A stretch of DNA of 64,000 nucleotides from Triglochin maritima. Lineage: Eukaryota; Streptophyta; Magnoliopsida; Alismatales; Juncaginaceae. Location: positions 11,504,501 through 11,568,500 of the forward strand of contig OY821775.1 in the NCBI GenBank assembly GCA_963682175.1, written 5' to 3'. Every line of letters begins with the position of its first letter. Position 1 is the first letter of the stretch. Position numbers and translations under genes: made by a program. Of the stretch, positions 1 to 12,974 are shown piece after piece. The notes below the pieces were generated by a model. That model did not search any database, was not told where the DNA came from, and worked only from the letters and a program-made list of their open reading frames with translations.

Positions 1-583
1 GAAATATTGTTCACTGAGATAGTGCATTTATTTTGAATCCACGAATTGCTAAATTTCCTCTGAGAATAATGACATCTCTGTTTAGTCTGTAAGCTCTACT
101 CCTGTTAACTGTTATTCATAAAAAGTAAATTATTTTCATGTCTAAACCGTTTTTGTTATTTGTAAGGTGTTTTCATTATTATTTTAGCATGTTGCTCTAT
201 TTTTTCAAAGTTCTGAGGACCGGATTGGACATGGCCAGTTCAATGGTCCAACCATTTAAATGACAAGAAGAATAGGACGTTGGCAGGGGGGGGCGGTAGC
301 CCCGTGCAAGGATTGTGGAACCGGTTGATTGTTTCTTACTTGTGCTTGGCTTGTTTACTTAACAATTTGAATATGTCACTTGCGTTGGCTTGTTCGGGGG
401 GGGGGGGGGGGGGTGTCGCGAGTAGCCCAGGTACAACACTTGCAAAAAATTATTTTTTAGCTATAGTTGGTGTTTTCACTAACTCAAAGGAAGCTAACAC
501 TAATAAGTACATTTTCTACTTCGGTGAAAAATACATTTTATACATATCAAGACTTATGGTCTGCCTGTTCTTTACGTGTATAG
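1..583 (+). other. Intron of the FTSH11-like gene with G-runs
   Basis: No exon is recognisable before the acceptor AG at 582-583. The intron contains a G-run of 18 at 396-413 and a shorter one near 285-293. An open frame across these runs (280-609) is a by-product of low-complexity sequence and crosses the splice acceptor. Confidence 0.6.
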
Positions 584-3225
584 GCGCCTTGCATCATCTT
601 TATCGATGAGATTGATGCGGTCGGATCCACAAGAAAGCAATGGGAAGGTCACACAAAGAAAACTTTGCATCAGCTGCTAGTTGAAATGGATGGTTTTGAG
701 CAGAACGAGGTGCATATATTGGTTATGCTGCAATTTTCTGCACTTGATCTTTTTTCCACATCGTTCGTTGTAGTTTTGACACGCAGATCGGTTTTCTTAG
801 TTTCAAATTAAAGAAATTAGTTATTTATAATTTGTTAATGTTCTTCTCTAGGGTATCATATTGATGGCAGCGACCAACCTTCCAGATATTCTTGACCCTG
901 CATTGACAAGGCCTGGTAGATTCGATAGACATGTGAGTTAATACTTTCAGTAACCTATGGTCTTGTTATTGATGTTCCAGGGATAGATAATTGTGCTCTT
1001 TTCTGGCTTATCATTCTTAATATAGAAATATATGTTTTACTGCCAATAAATCATTCGAGTTTTTTCTATCTCAAGCAGTAGAAAAATGCTGGGGTATACA
1101 TCTTCTGTAGATGGTTTTGCTGCTCTAGTTTTTCTCTAGAATTTTCTCCCAGTTTCTTATTATTTGCTACATTTTGCCGTGAAATGAAATGTGCCCAATT
1201 CTTCTATTGAACTGGGTTGTGTTGTACATGCAAATGTTATTACTAAGTATCAGTAAAATCAAATGGATCACCATTTACGTAAATATACTGTGTTGAGTTG
1301 CAATTCTAATGGAAAACTGAGAAATAGTAAGGTGGGTTTTCCTACTATTTGCTTCAACAATTGTCTGGATATTTGTTGTAATACTTGAATACTCAATAGG
1401 TGCCCATGTCATAGAAAATCTCTGTAACAGATTTAGTGATGATCAAATTCAGATATAAGCACATCACACGACTCATGTCACGAACAACAAAAACATCTTA
1501 TGGCTAAAGCTCTTTTTTTATTTCTACCTTACTCTATGCTGACCATGCCTCCACCTTTTCTTCTGTATATTCTCATGAGTTGGATCAAATTTTGTTTTTC
1601 TTGGTCTGGTACTGTAGCTTGATAGTTGATATTGAATGCGTTATGAGTATTATTTATAACCTCTGCACTATGAAACTCCATAACAGTGTCATACATGTTT
1701 CCTATTCTGTTCAGATTGTTGTCCCTAATCCTGATGTCCGGGGTAGGCAAGAGATTCTGGAGCTCTACTTACAGGACAAACCGGTTGCTGATGATGTAGA
1801 CATCAAAGTGATTGCTCGTGGTACTCCTGGATTTAATGGTGCAGGTATTTTCTGTCGTCTATTGACTTCTCTTTTGAAGAAAATATGAATCTGCACTATG
1901 CAGTTCGAATAATAAGAGGATATCTTCTCGTTAGATTTGGCCAATCTTGTAAATATGGCTGCGATAAAGGCTGCAGTAGAGGGTGGTGAAAAGTTAACGG
2001 CGGCACAGTTAGAGTTTGCAAAGGATAGGATCATAATGGGCACCGAGAGGAAAACGATGTATGTGACTGAAGAGTCCAAAAAGGTAACATCATCTTCATT
2101 TATTGATATATCCTAGTTACTTCTGATTGAAGCATACTTCATATTGTAGGAGAAAACATAAAAGGTCATGGTATTGTAGGTAGTGTTTATAACTAAGCAA
2201 TAATACTTGTTTGAATGTTGTATCTTTTCCAGCTGACTGCGTACCATGAGAGTGGCCATGCGATTGTCGCATTAAACACTGACGGTGCTCATCCTATTCA
2301 TAAAGCTACAATTATGCCTCGAGGATCTGCTTTAGGGATGGTTAGCCAACTTCCTTCTCAGGATGAGACATCTATAAGCAAGAGGCAGTTATTAGCACGT
2401 CTTGATGTTTGCATGGGAGGAAGAGTTGCTGAAGAGCTTATATTTGGCAGGGAAAATATTACAACTGGAGCAAGTAGTGATCTTCATACGGCCACTGAGC
2501 TTGCTAAGTACATGGTATGTTCTCACTGCTGTGTTAGGATTTTTTTGAAGGACCTGTTTATGATTAGATAACAATTTCTGCCATGATATATTTTCAAATT
2601 TCAGGTTTCAACTTGTGGAATGAGTGACGTGATTGGTCCAGTATACGTCAAAGAACGACCAAGTTCAGATATGCAGTCAAAAATCGATGCAGAGGTATAT
2701 TAGTAAATTTCTACCTCCCCGCAATCCTATTATTATTTTTCGTTCTAATATGTTTTTAATTCTCATTCAAGGTTCTTAAACTTTTGAGAGAAGCATATGA
2801 TCGAGTTAAGGAACTACTCAAGAAGGTTATTGTAATACTTGACCTTTCTGGTCTCATGAATTATATTTTATGCACCATTCTTTGCCCTGCATGCTTATTT
2901 ATTAAATGAGAGCCATGAGTATTTAAAAGCTACTTTGGGCTATCTATCATCTGCCACCATCCAACATGCCGTATGACCATTTGAATTTTTTCAGCAACAT
3001 TTTCAAAACCACAAAAGCAGGCAGTGACTTCTTTTATCATCCGTGAGAACAAATACTGATGCCATCTTTGTTCTCTATTTGCAGCATGAAAGGGCATTGC
3101 ATGCATTGGCAAATGCTTTGTTGGAATATGAAACTCTAAATGCTGAAGACATCAAGCGAATTCTCTACTCCGATGGAGATGTTGATCAACTGTCAGAACA
3201 ACAACAAGAGCTGATGCTGACGTGA
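584..3225 (+). CDS. FTSH11: FtsH-type ATP-dependent zinc metalloprotease, FTSH11-like, 3' part (8 exons)
   Basis: Membrane AAA+ protease of the FtsH family; FTSH11 is an organellar (chloroplast envelope, also reported mitochondrial) member. Exons read by splice sites and frame: 584-709, 852-932, 1715-1844, 1935-2083, 2233-2514, 2605-2694, 2772-2825, 3085-3225, together 350 codons ending in TGA. The first visible exon starts at Walker B (IIFIDEIDA) and continues into [15 protein letters not shown]. Exon 2 holds the second-region-of-homology arginine motif (TRPGRFDRH). Exon 5 carries the zinc-protease signature HESGH, with the later acidic ligand in TTGASSDL. The C-terminal exon is the helical tail ending EQQQELMLT. 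Walker A and the transmembrane part are missing because the gene begins before position 1; bases 1-583 are intron. All junctions are GT-AG and I see no stop or frameshift, so the gene looks intact. Residue choices such as [13 protein letters not shown] and AEDIKRIL favour FTSH11 over the FTSH4 mitochondrial branch. Confidence 0.93.
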
Positions 3226-4317
3226 TACAGGTTTTTTTCTTTTTTCTTTCCATTTTGGCAACTGTAAAGGGTTGGTGTACAGACATCTAATTATTCTCTA
3301 GTTAATTTATAGGCATCCATTTCTTCTTCCTCAGTAGTATCAGTCAGGAAAGTTCTTTTGTTATGCGGCATGCCACATTGCCTTTTAATCATTCTATCGG
3401 ATTCACAGGTGATGTTTTTGTAAGATTTACATGTACTTAGGAAATCATTTTGCCACTCAACCCTACAATTGGTTCAAGTTAGACAATTCTGTACATGATA
3501 AATTAGATAATCTAATACAAATACATGGAAGTGAGAGTTTTAGAGTACTAAAGTTTTGATAGTTCTTGCATGTATGCCCTCAACTTACTATTGTTTATCT
3601 GAAAAGTTTTCAAAGTTTTTGAAATCCTTGCATTTGTTCTTCATTTGTTCATATTTGTATTGGTACTTAGGTGCTGATTGTTAGGGTTCTTGCCAATGTA
3701 CTTATGATTTCGGTTATGGCATCTATGTTCTCAAATTGGTTGTATTTTTAGGTTGTGAAAAATGTCGAGAATTTTCTCATTTGTAGTTCGATCTGGTAGG
3801 TAATTCTTTTACATCAGAAATCCTGAGTTTTCTGCATAGATCCTCCATTTTGGTTGAATAGTCTCGACTTGTCAAATTTTGCATCCATGCCCTCCATCTT
3901 TTTGTATTAGTTTGATGCAAATTGAGCTATGTTAGAGGTTTAGGTAACGAAGGAAGGATCCACTACCCTTATAATACAAGGTATGAAGGTATCCTTCTTA
4001 ATGGTTAAATGGAAATATGTACATAACTTAGCTATATTATAAGCTAAGACGTATGCTGATACTTAGGTTAATATTTTCTTCCAAGCTAAGACGTATGCTG
4101 ATACTTAGGTTAATATTGCAGCTTTCGTTTAATTACAATATTTTGATTGTTTTCTTAAGCCAGTTGCCCAGTTCTATTGTTCCCATACAGCAGAAAATTT
4201 TCTTACCAGTATGCTTTGTAGTTAATAACGAGTAATATGTTCATATGGATGCGTGGTTAAAAAGAAGTCATACAGCAACTTGACCAAAAACAGTCTATAT
4301 ACGTACTCGGAAGAATT
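3226..4317. other. FTSH11 3' flank, no further gene seen
   Basis: AT-rich sequence after the FTSH11 stop; the proximal part is presumably 3' UTR. No coding signal. The only structure is the tandem duplication described at 4041-4117. Confidence 0.5.
4041..4117. repeat. Tandem duplication, 35-bp unit with 42-bp period
   Basis: AAGCTAAGACGTATGCTGAT and the following 15 bases occur at 4041-4075 and again at 4083-4117 with no mismatch that I can see. A local recent duplication. Confidence 0.85.
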
Positions 4318-4720
4318 AGGGAATTACTATTTTTTGTTCCAAAACTAGAATCGCTCAAACAATTACCATTTTAACATTCACAATCTATTTAATATCTACT
4401 TCGTTATGTCTCTTAAATTAAAGTTTATTTTTAAGTTTTTCTCACTTTATCAATACTAACAACACAAAAATGTCTGGTGAAGTGTTTTGATCACGTTAAT
4501 TTCAAAGATTTTTTTAAGGTCGGACGTCTAGGTAAAACACACCTCACAGGAGCAACTTGCTAAGACGTCTTCCCCATGGGAGGGCGCCCTCCCATGGGGA
4601 GGTGTTTTATCCAGATCGTCCTTCTAAAAAAAATAATTTTTTTTATAAATTTATACGATGTGTTATCTCAAATTATTTGAGTTTTCGTTGTAAGATTTTG
4701 GTAGTAACAAGTTGGATTAC
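4318..4720 (+). mobile_element. MULE 5'-terminal fragment (copy A)
   Basis: Starts with a terminus matching the other MULE copies in this window (GGGAATTACTATT..., then an ACAATTACCATTTTAAC block aligned with 24198-24290). It continues through the presumed transposase start region (ATGTCTGG at 4470), a GC-rich intron segment, and the beginning of the second transposase exon (TTTCGTTGTAAGATTTTGG, about 4680-4698). It then breaks off. The intron segment includes a perfect 30-bp palindrome at 4571-4600. No coding capacity remains and no second terminus was found. Confidence 0.7.
4571..4600. repeat. Perfect 30-bp palindrome
   Basis: TCCCCATGGGAGGGC is followed immediately by its exact reverse complement. 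It lies in the GC-rich intron segment of the MULE fragment and is the single-unit counterpart of the hairpin arrays at 50468-50728 and 56313-56567. Confidence 0.95.
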
Positions 4721-4721
4721 A

Positions 4722-4845
4722 TCATCAACAACATCAACATAACCCCATGTCATCAACCGCCTAAGCGAGGTAGGGTAGGTCAGATGTACCTCGGAAGAGG
4801 CTTCCCGCCTAAGTGAGGTTGTTTCCAATTGACCCAAATGATGCA
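4722..4845 (-). mobile_element. SINE-like remnant (reverse orientation)
   Basis: On the plus strand a CATCAACAACATCAACATA stretch is followed by a block with GGTAGGGTAGGTCAGATGTAC spread over about 30 bases and then GAGGTTGTTTCCAATTGACC. This resembles the reverse complement of the 3' half of Au-type plant SINEs (GGTCAATTGGAAAC...GTTGTTG tail). The call rests on remembered family appearance, not an alignment; the 5' promoter half is not evident. Confidence 0.4.
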
Positions 4846-5639
4846 AATGCAACTGACTATTTGCGATTCCACAATAAAAGAAATACAGATTGTTTAAATA
4901 GTCATTTGATATAGTCCATGATGCTTCAAATGTCAAAAACAACTTAATCTTTGACACAATGGAAATGGACCAACGAGTTGGATTACAATGAGTTTTTTTT
5001 GCAAGTAACGAAGATTTAAAATTTTCAAGATCCAAAATATTTTCGAGGGACGTTGTCCCCTTGCCACTCTTGTCACCTCACCCAAAAATTATTTGGGTCG
5101 GATTCAGTATCAATCCGATCCAAATTTCAATAATATTCAACGTCCGTTTCGCTCTAAACTTTCACGTAAATATATTTTAGGAGTGTATTAGGGATACAAT
5201 GAAAATAATTGGGAAAAAACATCGAATGTGTGTTAAATAATGGATTTTTAAAGTACAGAGGGGTAAAGTGTTACAAAATAAAAATTCAGGGGAGGTAACT
5301 GTTAACTTTGAAAGTTCAGGGGTGCAAAGTGATATCAAGACGTAATTTAGGAGATCAAACTGTAATTAACTATTTATTGATTTATTTATGAAAACCTCCT
5401 CAAATGTTGTGTTTGCGCTGAAATTAATCTCAGTGCTATGCCGGGCAAAAAATAAATAAAAAATGTCAGTGCTATTTTGTGTTAAATGTTTTTATTCGAA
5501 TATTTTGTTGCTATTGTTTAAGACTTTAATCCTTGTGGTCTTACTTATCATATTATTTCAGTTTCATTTTAAGAATTTCATTCATTTATTCATTTTTTTG
5601 CCTTTTAATTTAAGGTTTTGGTAACGTTATTTTTGTAAG
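4846..5639. other. Intergenic, no gene seen
   Basis: AT-rich, with no coding signal. The segment at about 5018-5085 (TTTTCAAGAT ... GGGACGTTGTC ... GTCACCTCA) is repeated in diverged form at about 57390-57452, so it is part of an unnamed dispersed repeat. Confidence 0.4.
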
Positions 5640-6320
5640 AAGAAAATTTCGAAAATTCGGATACCCAGTTTTCCGATACGGTATCCGATTTATTACATCC
5701 AAATATTCGGATATCCGACCCTAATAATCCAGATCGGGTATCCAATTCAATTTTCTATTCCTTTTTTTCGACCGGATTCGGATCAAGTCTTTGGAGAATT
5801 TGGATATCCGAATTATGAATGCTTGTCAAATTCGAATAATCGGATTCCCACAAATCTCTCTTTATCTAACCAAACCCTAACCTCTCCGGTTGTTCCCTTC
5901 CTCTCCAACTCCAGCATTACTATAAGAACATTGACTTTGTATAGGATTTCTAAATTCCAAATTGACTTTGTGATTTTTATTTGTTACGAATCATTTGATC
6001 TTTTCGTGTTTACGGTGGAGAAACAGTTTTGTGAATGTTTTGGTGATTATGATTTATTTATCTCTGCATAATTATTGATACAATAATAATTATTATTATT
6101 TTGGACTGAAATTTGGATTGGAAAACTTAAAGAATCTCTGAAATTTTATGTATGTATTTATGACAACAGTAGTCAGATATCCAAATTTTCGGATACTCGA
6201 AATCCGGATATTCAGTTTAATCTGGATCGGATCCGGAATGATATTTTGGTGATCCGGAAAATCGGATATCCGGATTTCGGGTATCCGAAAATTTGGATAT
6301 ATGGTTTTGCTCACCCCTCT
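5640..6320. repeat. Palindrome-rich repeat with inverted arms (CGGATATCCG motifs)
   Basis: Two arms, about 5645-5830 and 6165-6318, are full of short CGGATATCCG-like palindromes (CGGATACC, TCGGATATCCG, GGATCGGATCCGG) and are roughly complementary to each other. They enclose about 330 bp without such motifs. The right arm ends at GGTTTTGCTCACCCCTC, whose reverse complement (GAGGGGTGAGCAAAACC) resembles the outer end of a common class of plant non-autonomous DNA transposons. Target-site duplications were not resolved. Confidence 0.45.
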
Positions 6321-9221
6321 TAGGATGTCTTGTTTTTTAAAGGCATGATATATTCTTTTAAAATTTGTTTTGGCCCTTTTGCTTTGGGATCGTTGATAAG
6401 AATTAGTAATTTTGGTCTTATCACATTAAGGTTGGCTATTAAAATTATTGTTTTTGAGATATTCCATTTTTAAAATGTAGCTATAAGCCTATTGCTTTTA
6501 TACTCTCTTATGATTTAGATTTTTTGAGATCAAGTTCTTCCAACTGTGACATTGCCTTTGATATGTGTCATAGGTTAGAGTGATTCTTCATGCCATTTCT
6601 TATCCAAAGCCCTTTTGAACGTTTTCTTGTGTTTTATGTTGTTTTCTATTAGGTTCTCTTCATAATTTTTGTACAATCGAAGTGGCTTATTATTTTTAAT
6701 TAATTCCAAAAGATCAACTGCACAAGTTTGAGTGTTTGATTAAGGGTCTTTATGATGTCAATTGTGAAAGATTCGGTGTTTGTTTGGCGTACTTTAGTTT
6801 TTGTTATTTCATTTTTTGTAATTATTATACAATACTTGCACACGCTGGGAATTGTTAGTTAATTAAATTTCGGCATGTACTCTAACAAGCCCTTCGATAG
6901 GCTTTTGCCCTTCAATATCTCGGGCTTGTCATTCTTTTGTTAAGATTTCTTTCTTTTTTCGTTCTTCCATAGAGGTTCCCATTTCTTTGTGATGAATGCC
7001 ATGTCTTTGAATTTTTAATTTCGAGTTCTCCCGTTATTCGCAATTTTTTTGTTTTTCTCAAATAAGGTATCCTTATTTATTTGTGCCACATTCTGTTAAT
7101 CTGTTTCTTGATTCCGGAAGCATCAGTATTTCAGTAGAGTACCGAGAATCTGTAGTTGTAAAGAAAATGATTAAAACGAGTGCTAACGATATTGCCTTTT
7201 GTAAGTGGAATGTCTAAAGGAAAAATTAGAGGGTTGGTTATTACAGCAAAGGTCCATCAACAATATTCCTAACGTCTTTTAAAAGTTGTCTCCTTTTTAA
7301 TAGATATATTAAAATAATACTGAATGCTCCATATTAGTCTCCTCTAGGCACTAATCTTAAGCATATCTACCATGTATTAAAAGTTCTATTTTAAAAAAAT
7401 GCACTATCCATTAAATACTACCTCAAGTATTATTATTTTTGTTCCGCCCTAATCTTTGCAGGAAGTAATGATTGTGGGGTTGATTGATTGGACTTTTGAT
7501 CTTGAGCAATATAATTTAGTTACGCCACCTTTATTACCGATATAAGGATGTGGGTGGTAAAAGTTTATAGGTGTATTATCTTAATTTATCTTATCCCCGT
7601 TAAGACAACACTAGACCGCTTAGTGGCCATGTTCGTGCCGACCTGGATGTGAAGCATGATAATTGAAAATTGTGGATTCTGCAAATTGCTGGTGCTGTAT
7701 ATTACTGACATATGAGTTGGTCTGTTTTTTAGCTTTAGCACATGATGGTGGTCCAATTTACATCCTTATAAATGAGTATTGTGTGCATTGTTTCTTCAAT
7801 TATAAGTAATATAGCTCAGGTGTTTCTTCATGAAAAAGAAAACATCGAAAGCTGAGATATCATAAACTTCATTTTTCTTCAAATCAAATAATTTTTAAAG
7901 TATACTGTCCAGGATTTCATATGTACATTTCCAATGCTCCTAATAGTTTCAGAAAGAAATCAGTTTTCCTCTTCAACAGCGATTCATGGTATTCACAATC
8001 AGTTTAATATTTGTCAATCAATATGAATGTAATAATACGTAATAAAGAATGGTATGTCATTGGAAATCTTTGGTATTTACACAATTAACGTTCCAAATCA
8101 ATGAATACTTCAGCTAAATAAAAATATTTGGGGTATTTTTTTCTATCTTCTGATCCTGTCAGTTTTCAACCAAACAAGCAAGCAAGCGGACTCCGATTAC
8201 AATTTTATATTTCTTGCCACCTCCAGTGCACCCAATGAGTAGAGTTCGGCAGCCAATAGGGAGAACTAAAATTTCCAAAACGTATGTCAACAACAATGTC
8301 CAGTCCAGTATATATCTATGGAGGAAATGATACAGAAGAAAAAAGAGGTGAAAACACAGGGTCCACATTACACCGCGTCACCCATCCTGGAGCCACTGGA
8401 CGTAGGAAGGCACACGACAACAGACATCACTATTCTCCTAACGTTTGTGTTTGTGTCGACCAACAGAACAGTCTGCGGTAACAGACGGATAATGACAATG
8501 GTAACATGTTTAGTTGTTTTAGATATATGATTTTGTGTTTTACTTTTGCTTGCGTTTAATCTGATGTTGACTTAATCCAATTTCCTTAAAGAAATCTATG
8601 TTGGACGTCACTACATTACTGGCTTACAGTACATTAAATTAATTTATATGATTGATTTCATACGTTCATGACATGAAATCAATATCATCCAATTGGGTGG
8701 CCAATCAAAATTGAGTTTTAAGTTAATGCACCGTGGGGTTTGGGGCCACCAATGATAAGAACAAGACTCCACCAGACCTCTTTGGGACTTGGGAAAGAGA
8801 ACAATTTGATTCTCAAGTCAAATGACGCCAATAAACCACCAACTTTTATCATTTTTACGTACTTATGATGGTGGGCTCTGCTGGAGTTTGTGAGAAGTGT
8901 CAGCGTTGTGTCTTGTGACTAATCAAGCAAAGACTGCTCGTCAAGTGGTCCTTCATCGTCATCATTAACCCTCGGGTAAGATCTCCTTAGAAAGAATAAT
9001 TAAAAAATCCCTAAGTAAAACCTTATTTTTTTTAAATACGAGAGTTTTGTTTTTCGTTGGATAAATGTTTTTAAATATGAAATACAAAGTTCTGAAATTC
9101 ATGAGTAATTTATTGTTTTTAAAAATAGAACCAGTGATACATATTGTTTGCCGGTCTAAGTATTTCTAAAATGCTGTCGAAGAAATTTCCTCAATATCTA
9201 TATCTAGATAAGGAAAATGAT
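6321..9221. other. Intergenic, no gene recognised
   Basis: Mostly AT-rich with short, unsupported open frames. The stretch 8159-8530 has slightly higher GC and open frames of 65-70 codons on both strands, but nothing resembles a known protein. Confidence 0.4.
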
Positions 9222-9226
9222 AAAAA

Positions 9227-9623
9227 TGTTATTATTACGTGGCCTATGAATTATTCCATTAAGTAATTAATTAAAGCCATGCATATCCATTTAGTGTGTT
9301 AGTGGGTAGTTATTTTGATGGAAGAAACTACCACACACAAAATTCTATAAATAAAGGTTTTTGGTCCCAATTGTTGTCCTAGTTAATTTTCACCATCATC
9401 TTTCTAAATTTTCTCCCAAAATTCAAGAGGATCATCCATCATCAAGTCTAGGGAAAACAATTGAAGATCACTTCCCTAAGGTTTCGCTTCCGCTTTACGT
9501 TCTTCAAGATGTCTTTGACATCTAGTTGTAAGTATTTCTTTTATGTTATTTTATACAGAATTTAGTATAAGATCTTGTTGTTTATCATGTTCTTAATGTA
9601 TTAGAACATACTTATTTCTAACA
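9227..9623 (+). repeat. Copia 5' LTR
   Basis: Begins TGTTATTATTACGTGG and ends TTTCTAACA. A TATA-like CTATAAATAAAGG lies near 9346, the probable U3/R boundary region. Confidence 0.95.
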
Positions 9624-9625
9624 TT

Positions 9626-9639
9626 TGGTATCAAGAGCC
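9626..9639 (+). promoter_or_regulatory. Primer-binding site of copia element
   Basis: TGGTATCAAGAGCC, starting three bases after LTR1, is complementary (with the usual extra A) to the 3' end of initiator methionine tRNA, the standard primer for copia elements. Confidence 0.85.
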
Positions 9640-10860
9640 AAACTAAATTCGTATAAAATACATTAAATTGGTTGTAGTTTTATTTTATTGTAATTTGAAA
9701 ACCTGTAATATTGCAAATTGAATCCAAGCATGCCCTGTTGAGAATTATGCATTCGATTTACAATTTTTTTTCTTTCTCTGCCTGGATTATGTGATGCTAC
9801 GGCTAAATCATGTTTACGATTTTCATTGCTTGCATTTTATTAATGCTAAAAGAAAGAAATTCAATCCTGTTTTGTTTGACGTACTTGATATGTTCTCTAA
9901 TGTGCATGTCCTTTGTTTAGACTTGTGCTTTATAAAAAATGGCTTTTATTCATGACCTTTTGTTGGTAACGTAATGATTTGTTACGCTTAAACTCTCCTC
10001 TGATTTTAAGTTTATGTCATTGTTGTATTACCTTTTTGCAATGTAGAATATTTTGTCTAAATATTCGTTGATATATATATATATATATATATATATAAAT
10101 TGTTTGCACTCATGTATGATTAATTTGCTCATATATGTGTCTTATAAATAAATAAATAACTGAATGATTGAATGAACATGTCACGATCTAGTTGAACATC
10201 TTCAAGTCGGTTAATTTTTTTTCTCAATTCGGATATTTTGCCGTTATGATTAGTTTCCTTTTTTTGTTATTACATTTAAGTTTATTATGGATTATGATAT
10301 AATTATCCTGACGATGATCTTATGCCTCTTACATTTATGTAATTTAGAGAAATTTAATTTCACGATATTATGAGATTCATGCTGCAATTCTAAATATGAT
10401 TTATGCATTTTATGAAAAATGTAAAATTATGATTGTCATGTATAATAATTGACCCAACGGAAAATTATTGTATATGTTTGCCTTATGAAAAATTATTAAC
10501 CATATTATGATATATTTAACAACTGATTATCGTCAATTTTACCAACTTTAATTGTCGATTTTCTTTTGTTAAATAAAATTTTGTGATGGTTATCTTGTGG
10601 TGTTAAATCACAATTTCTTTGTATGATAAATCATGGACATAATTTTACCAACTTTAATTATAGACATGATTTATTTTATAAATTCTCTTATGACTAATGA
10701 TTTTGTAAATCAATTTATTTTCTGCCCAACGGTGATGTAAATTGATTTATAAATGTATATTAATGTGCATGTTATTAATCGTACCAACTTAGATTAATAA
10801 TTATGCAAAACGGTTATGAATTAACTGAAATATTTTTGAGTATTTAATGTTAATTTCAGT
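9640..10860. other. Copia 5' untranslated leader
   Basis: AT-rich leader between the primer-binding site and gag. It contains an (AT)n run around 10073-10097. No coding signal. Confidence 0.6.
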
Positions 10861-11796
10861 TTGTTAACTGTTAGATTACAGTTAATTAATGTTATTATGT
10901 CATTTGTTTCTCGTGTGGTTTATGTAGTTAATGAAAGTAAGCATCATATATATTTTGATAATTTTGCAGCATTGAATACATCACATATTACATCACAACT
11001 ATCTGGAATTGAACCCCTTAATGGAACAAATTTTCTTACTTGGAAGGAGCAAATAGAAATATGTCTAGGTGTTTTGGAACTCGATCATGCTTTTCGTATG
11101 GATGCTCCCACACCTCCTACAGCCACTAGTTCCAACGAACTAAAGGCCAGTTATGAAAAGTGGGAGCGTTCTAATCGCATGTCACTAATGATTATGAAGA
11201 GTTCTATTACTCCTGCTATCCGGGGAGCAATCCCTGAAAAGGATAGTGCTAACAAGACATTTAATGCAAAAGAGTATTTGACTTCTGTTGAAGAGCAGTT
11301 TAAGGGGACTTCCAAAGCTAATGCAAGTGCCCTTATAATGAAAATGCTCACAACCAAGTATAATGGGACTAGCGGTATACGTGAACATATCATGATGATG
11401 AGTGATATGGCCGCAAAACTGAAAGGCATGGATATGACAATTTCTGAAGGTTTTCTTGTTCATTTTATTATGACTTCTCTGCCTGCGCATTTTGGTCCTT
11501 TCAAGATCAATTATAATACGCAGAAAGAGAAATGGAAAATGAGCGAATTAATTGCTATGTGTGTTGAAGAAGAAGAAAGGCTTAAAATTGAAAAGCCTGA
11601 CTTTGCACACCTTGCCTTTAATGGTCCAACAAAGAGAAAATTTAATGGTAATGGTAAAGGGAAAAAGAAAATGAAGGCGGTTGTTGCTAATGACAAAGCA
11701 AGTACATCTGGTACAAAGCCTGTTTTTACTCCGAAATGTCACTTTTGTAAGAAGTTTGGACATGTAAGGAAGGAGTGTGATGGCTTTAAAGCATGA
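10861..11796 (+). pseudogene. Copia gag (nucleocapsid) region
   Basis: The open frame encodes a retrotransposon Gag (UBN2-like) domain from about residue 45 (LSGIEPLNGTNFLTWKEQI) and ends in a CCHC zinc knuckle, CHFCKKFGHVRKEC, near residues 293-306. It packages element RNA. The frame closes with TGA at 11794-11796 immediately after KECDGFKA, where copia polyproteins normally read on into protease, so this is probably a mutated sense codon. The first Met (10861) is the upstream-most one; the conserved domain begins only around 10970, so the real start may be later. Confidence 0.85.
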
Positions 11797-12974
11797 CTCG
11801 CTAAGAAGGGTAATGGAACTAATTTTATGATTTATGAATCCTTTTTAGTTGATGTTCCTTCACATACATGGTGGGTTGACACTGGTGCAATTGTGCACAT
11901 TACGAACTCATTGCAGGAATTCCATTCTGTGACCAAACTCCCAAATGGAGGAAGGAAACTTAAAGTTGCTAACGGGCAAGAGACTGAAGTTGAGGCTGTT
12001 GGAACCATTCGTTTAGTATTAAAGAATGGTTTTGTCCTCTATTTATATGATGTAGTTTATATTCCCTCTGTTGTTCGAAATTTAATTTCGGTATCTAAAC
12101 TTGACCTTTGTGGTTATTTATGTTAGTTTGGAAATGGAATGCTTAAACTTTATTATAACTCTTGTTTTGTTGGTTCTGGAATTTTAGAGGGTGATCTTTA
12201 CAAACTGCATCTGAATTATTCATCGACTAAGTCTTTGTTGTCTATGAATGTGAATAGTGTCAATAGTCGGCAACGTGGAATCAAAAGAAATCGTGATAGT
12301 GGAGATTCATCAAAATTATGGCACTGTCGTTTAGGTCATATTTCTCGAGACAGAATGCAACGTCTCGTTAAAGATGAAATTCTTCCTACATTAGACTTTT
12401 CTGATTTTGGTGATTGCGTTGAATGTATTAAAGAAAAGTATGTTAAAGGAACTAAGAGAGGGGCTACTCGAAGTGGGGGACTATTGGAAATTATCCACAC
12501 AGATATATGTGGACCTTTCCCTACTTCGAGTCTTAACGGGCACAAATCATTTATTACGTTCATTGATGATTATTCTCGTTATGGTTATGTATACCCTATT
12601 CATGAAAAATCTGAAGCACTAGAAAATTTTAAAATTTTTAAGGCAGAAATTGAAAATCAATTGAACCTTAAAATTAAAATAGTGAGGTCAGATAGAGGAG
12701 GTGAGTATTATGGTAGACACACCGACTCGGGACAAAATCCAGGTCCGTTTGCTTTGTTTCTTCAAGCTAATGGCATCGTTCATCAGTTTTCAATGCCGGG
12801 GATCCCCAACAAAATGGTGTAGCTGAGAGACGAAATCGTACACTTATGGATATGGTACGAAGTATGATATGCAACACTGACTTGCTTGATTATCTATGGA
12901 TGGAAGCATGAAAGACAACCACACATATTCTAAATAGGGTTCCTAGTAAATCTGTCCCGAAAACACCTTATGAA
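11797..12974 (+). pseudogene. Copia protease and integrase region, disrupted
   Basis: Protease is seen as WWVDTGAIVHI near 11869 (DTGA active site). TAG at 12124-12126 interrupts it. A pre-integrase/HHCC zinc region follows (WHCRLGHISRDRM ... CVECIKEKY) and the DDE core begins IIHTDICGPF and KIVRSDRGGEYYG. A one-base frameshift near 12800 then moves the integrase C-terminal part into another frame, which also has TGA at about 12909-12911 before YELWTGRKPKL. At least three lesions make integrase non-functional as assembled. Confidence 0.88.

Noticed and set aside
280..609. 109-codon open frame with poly-Gly
   Set aside because: Runs across the G18 tract and the FTSH11 splice acceptor; composition artefact inside an intron.
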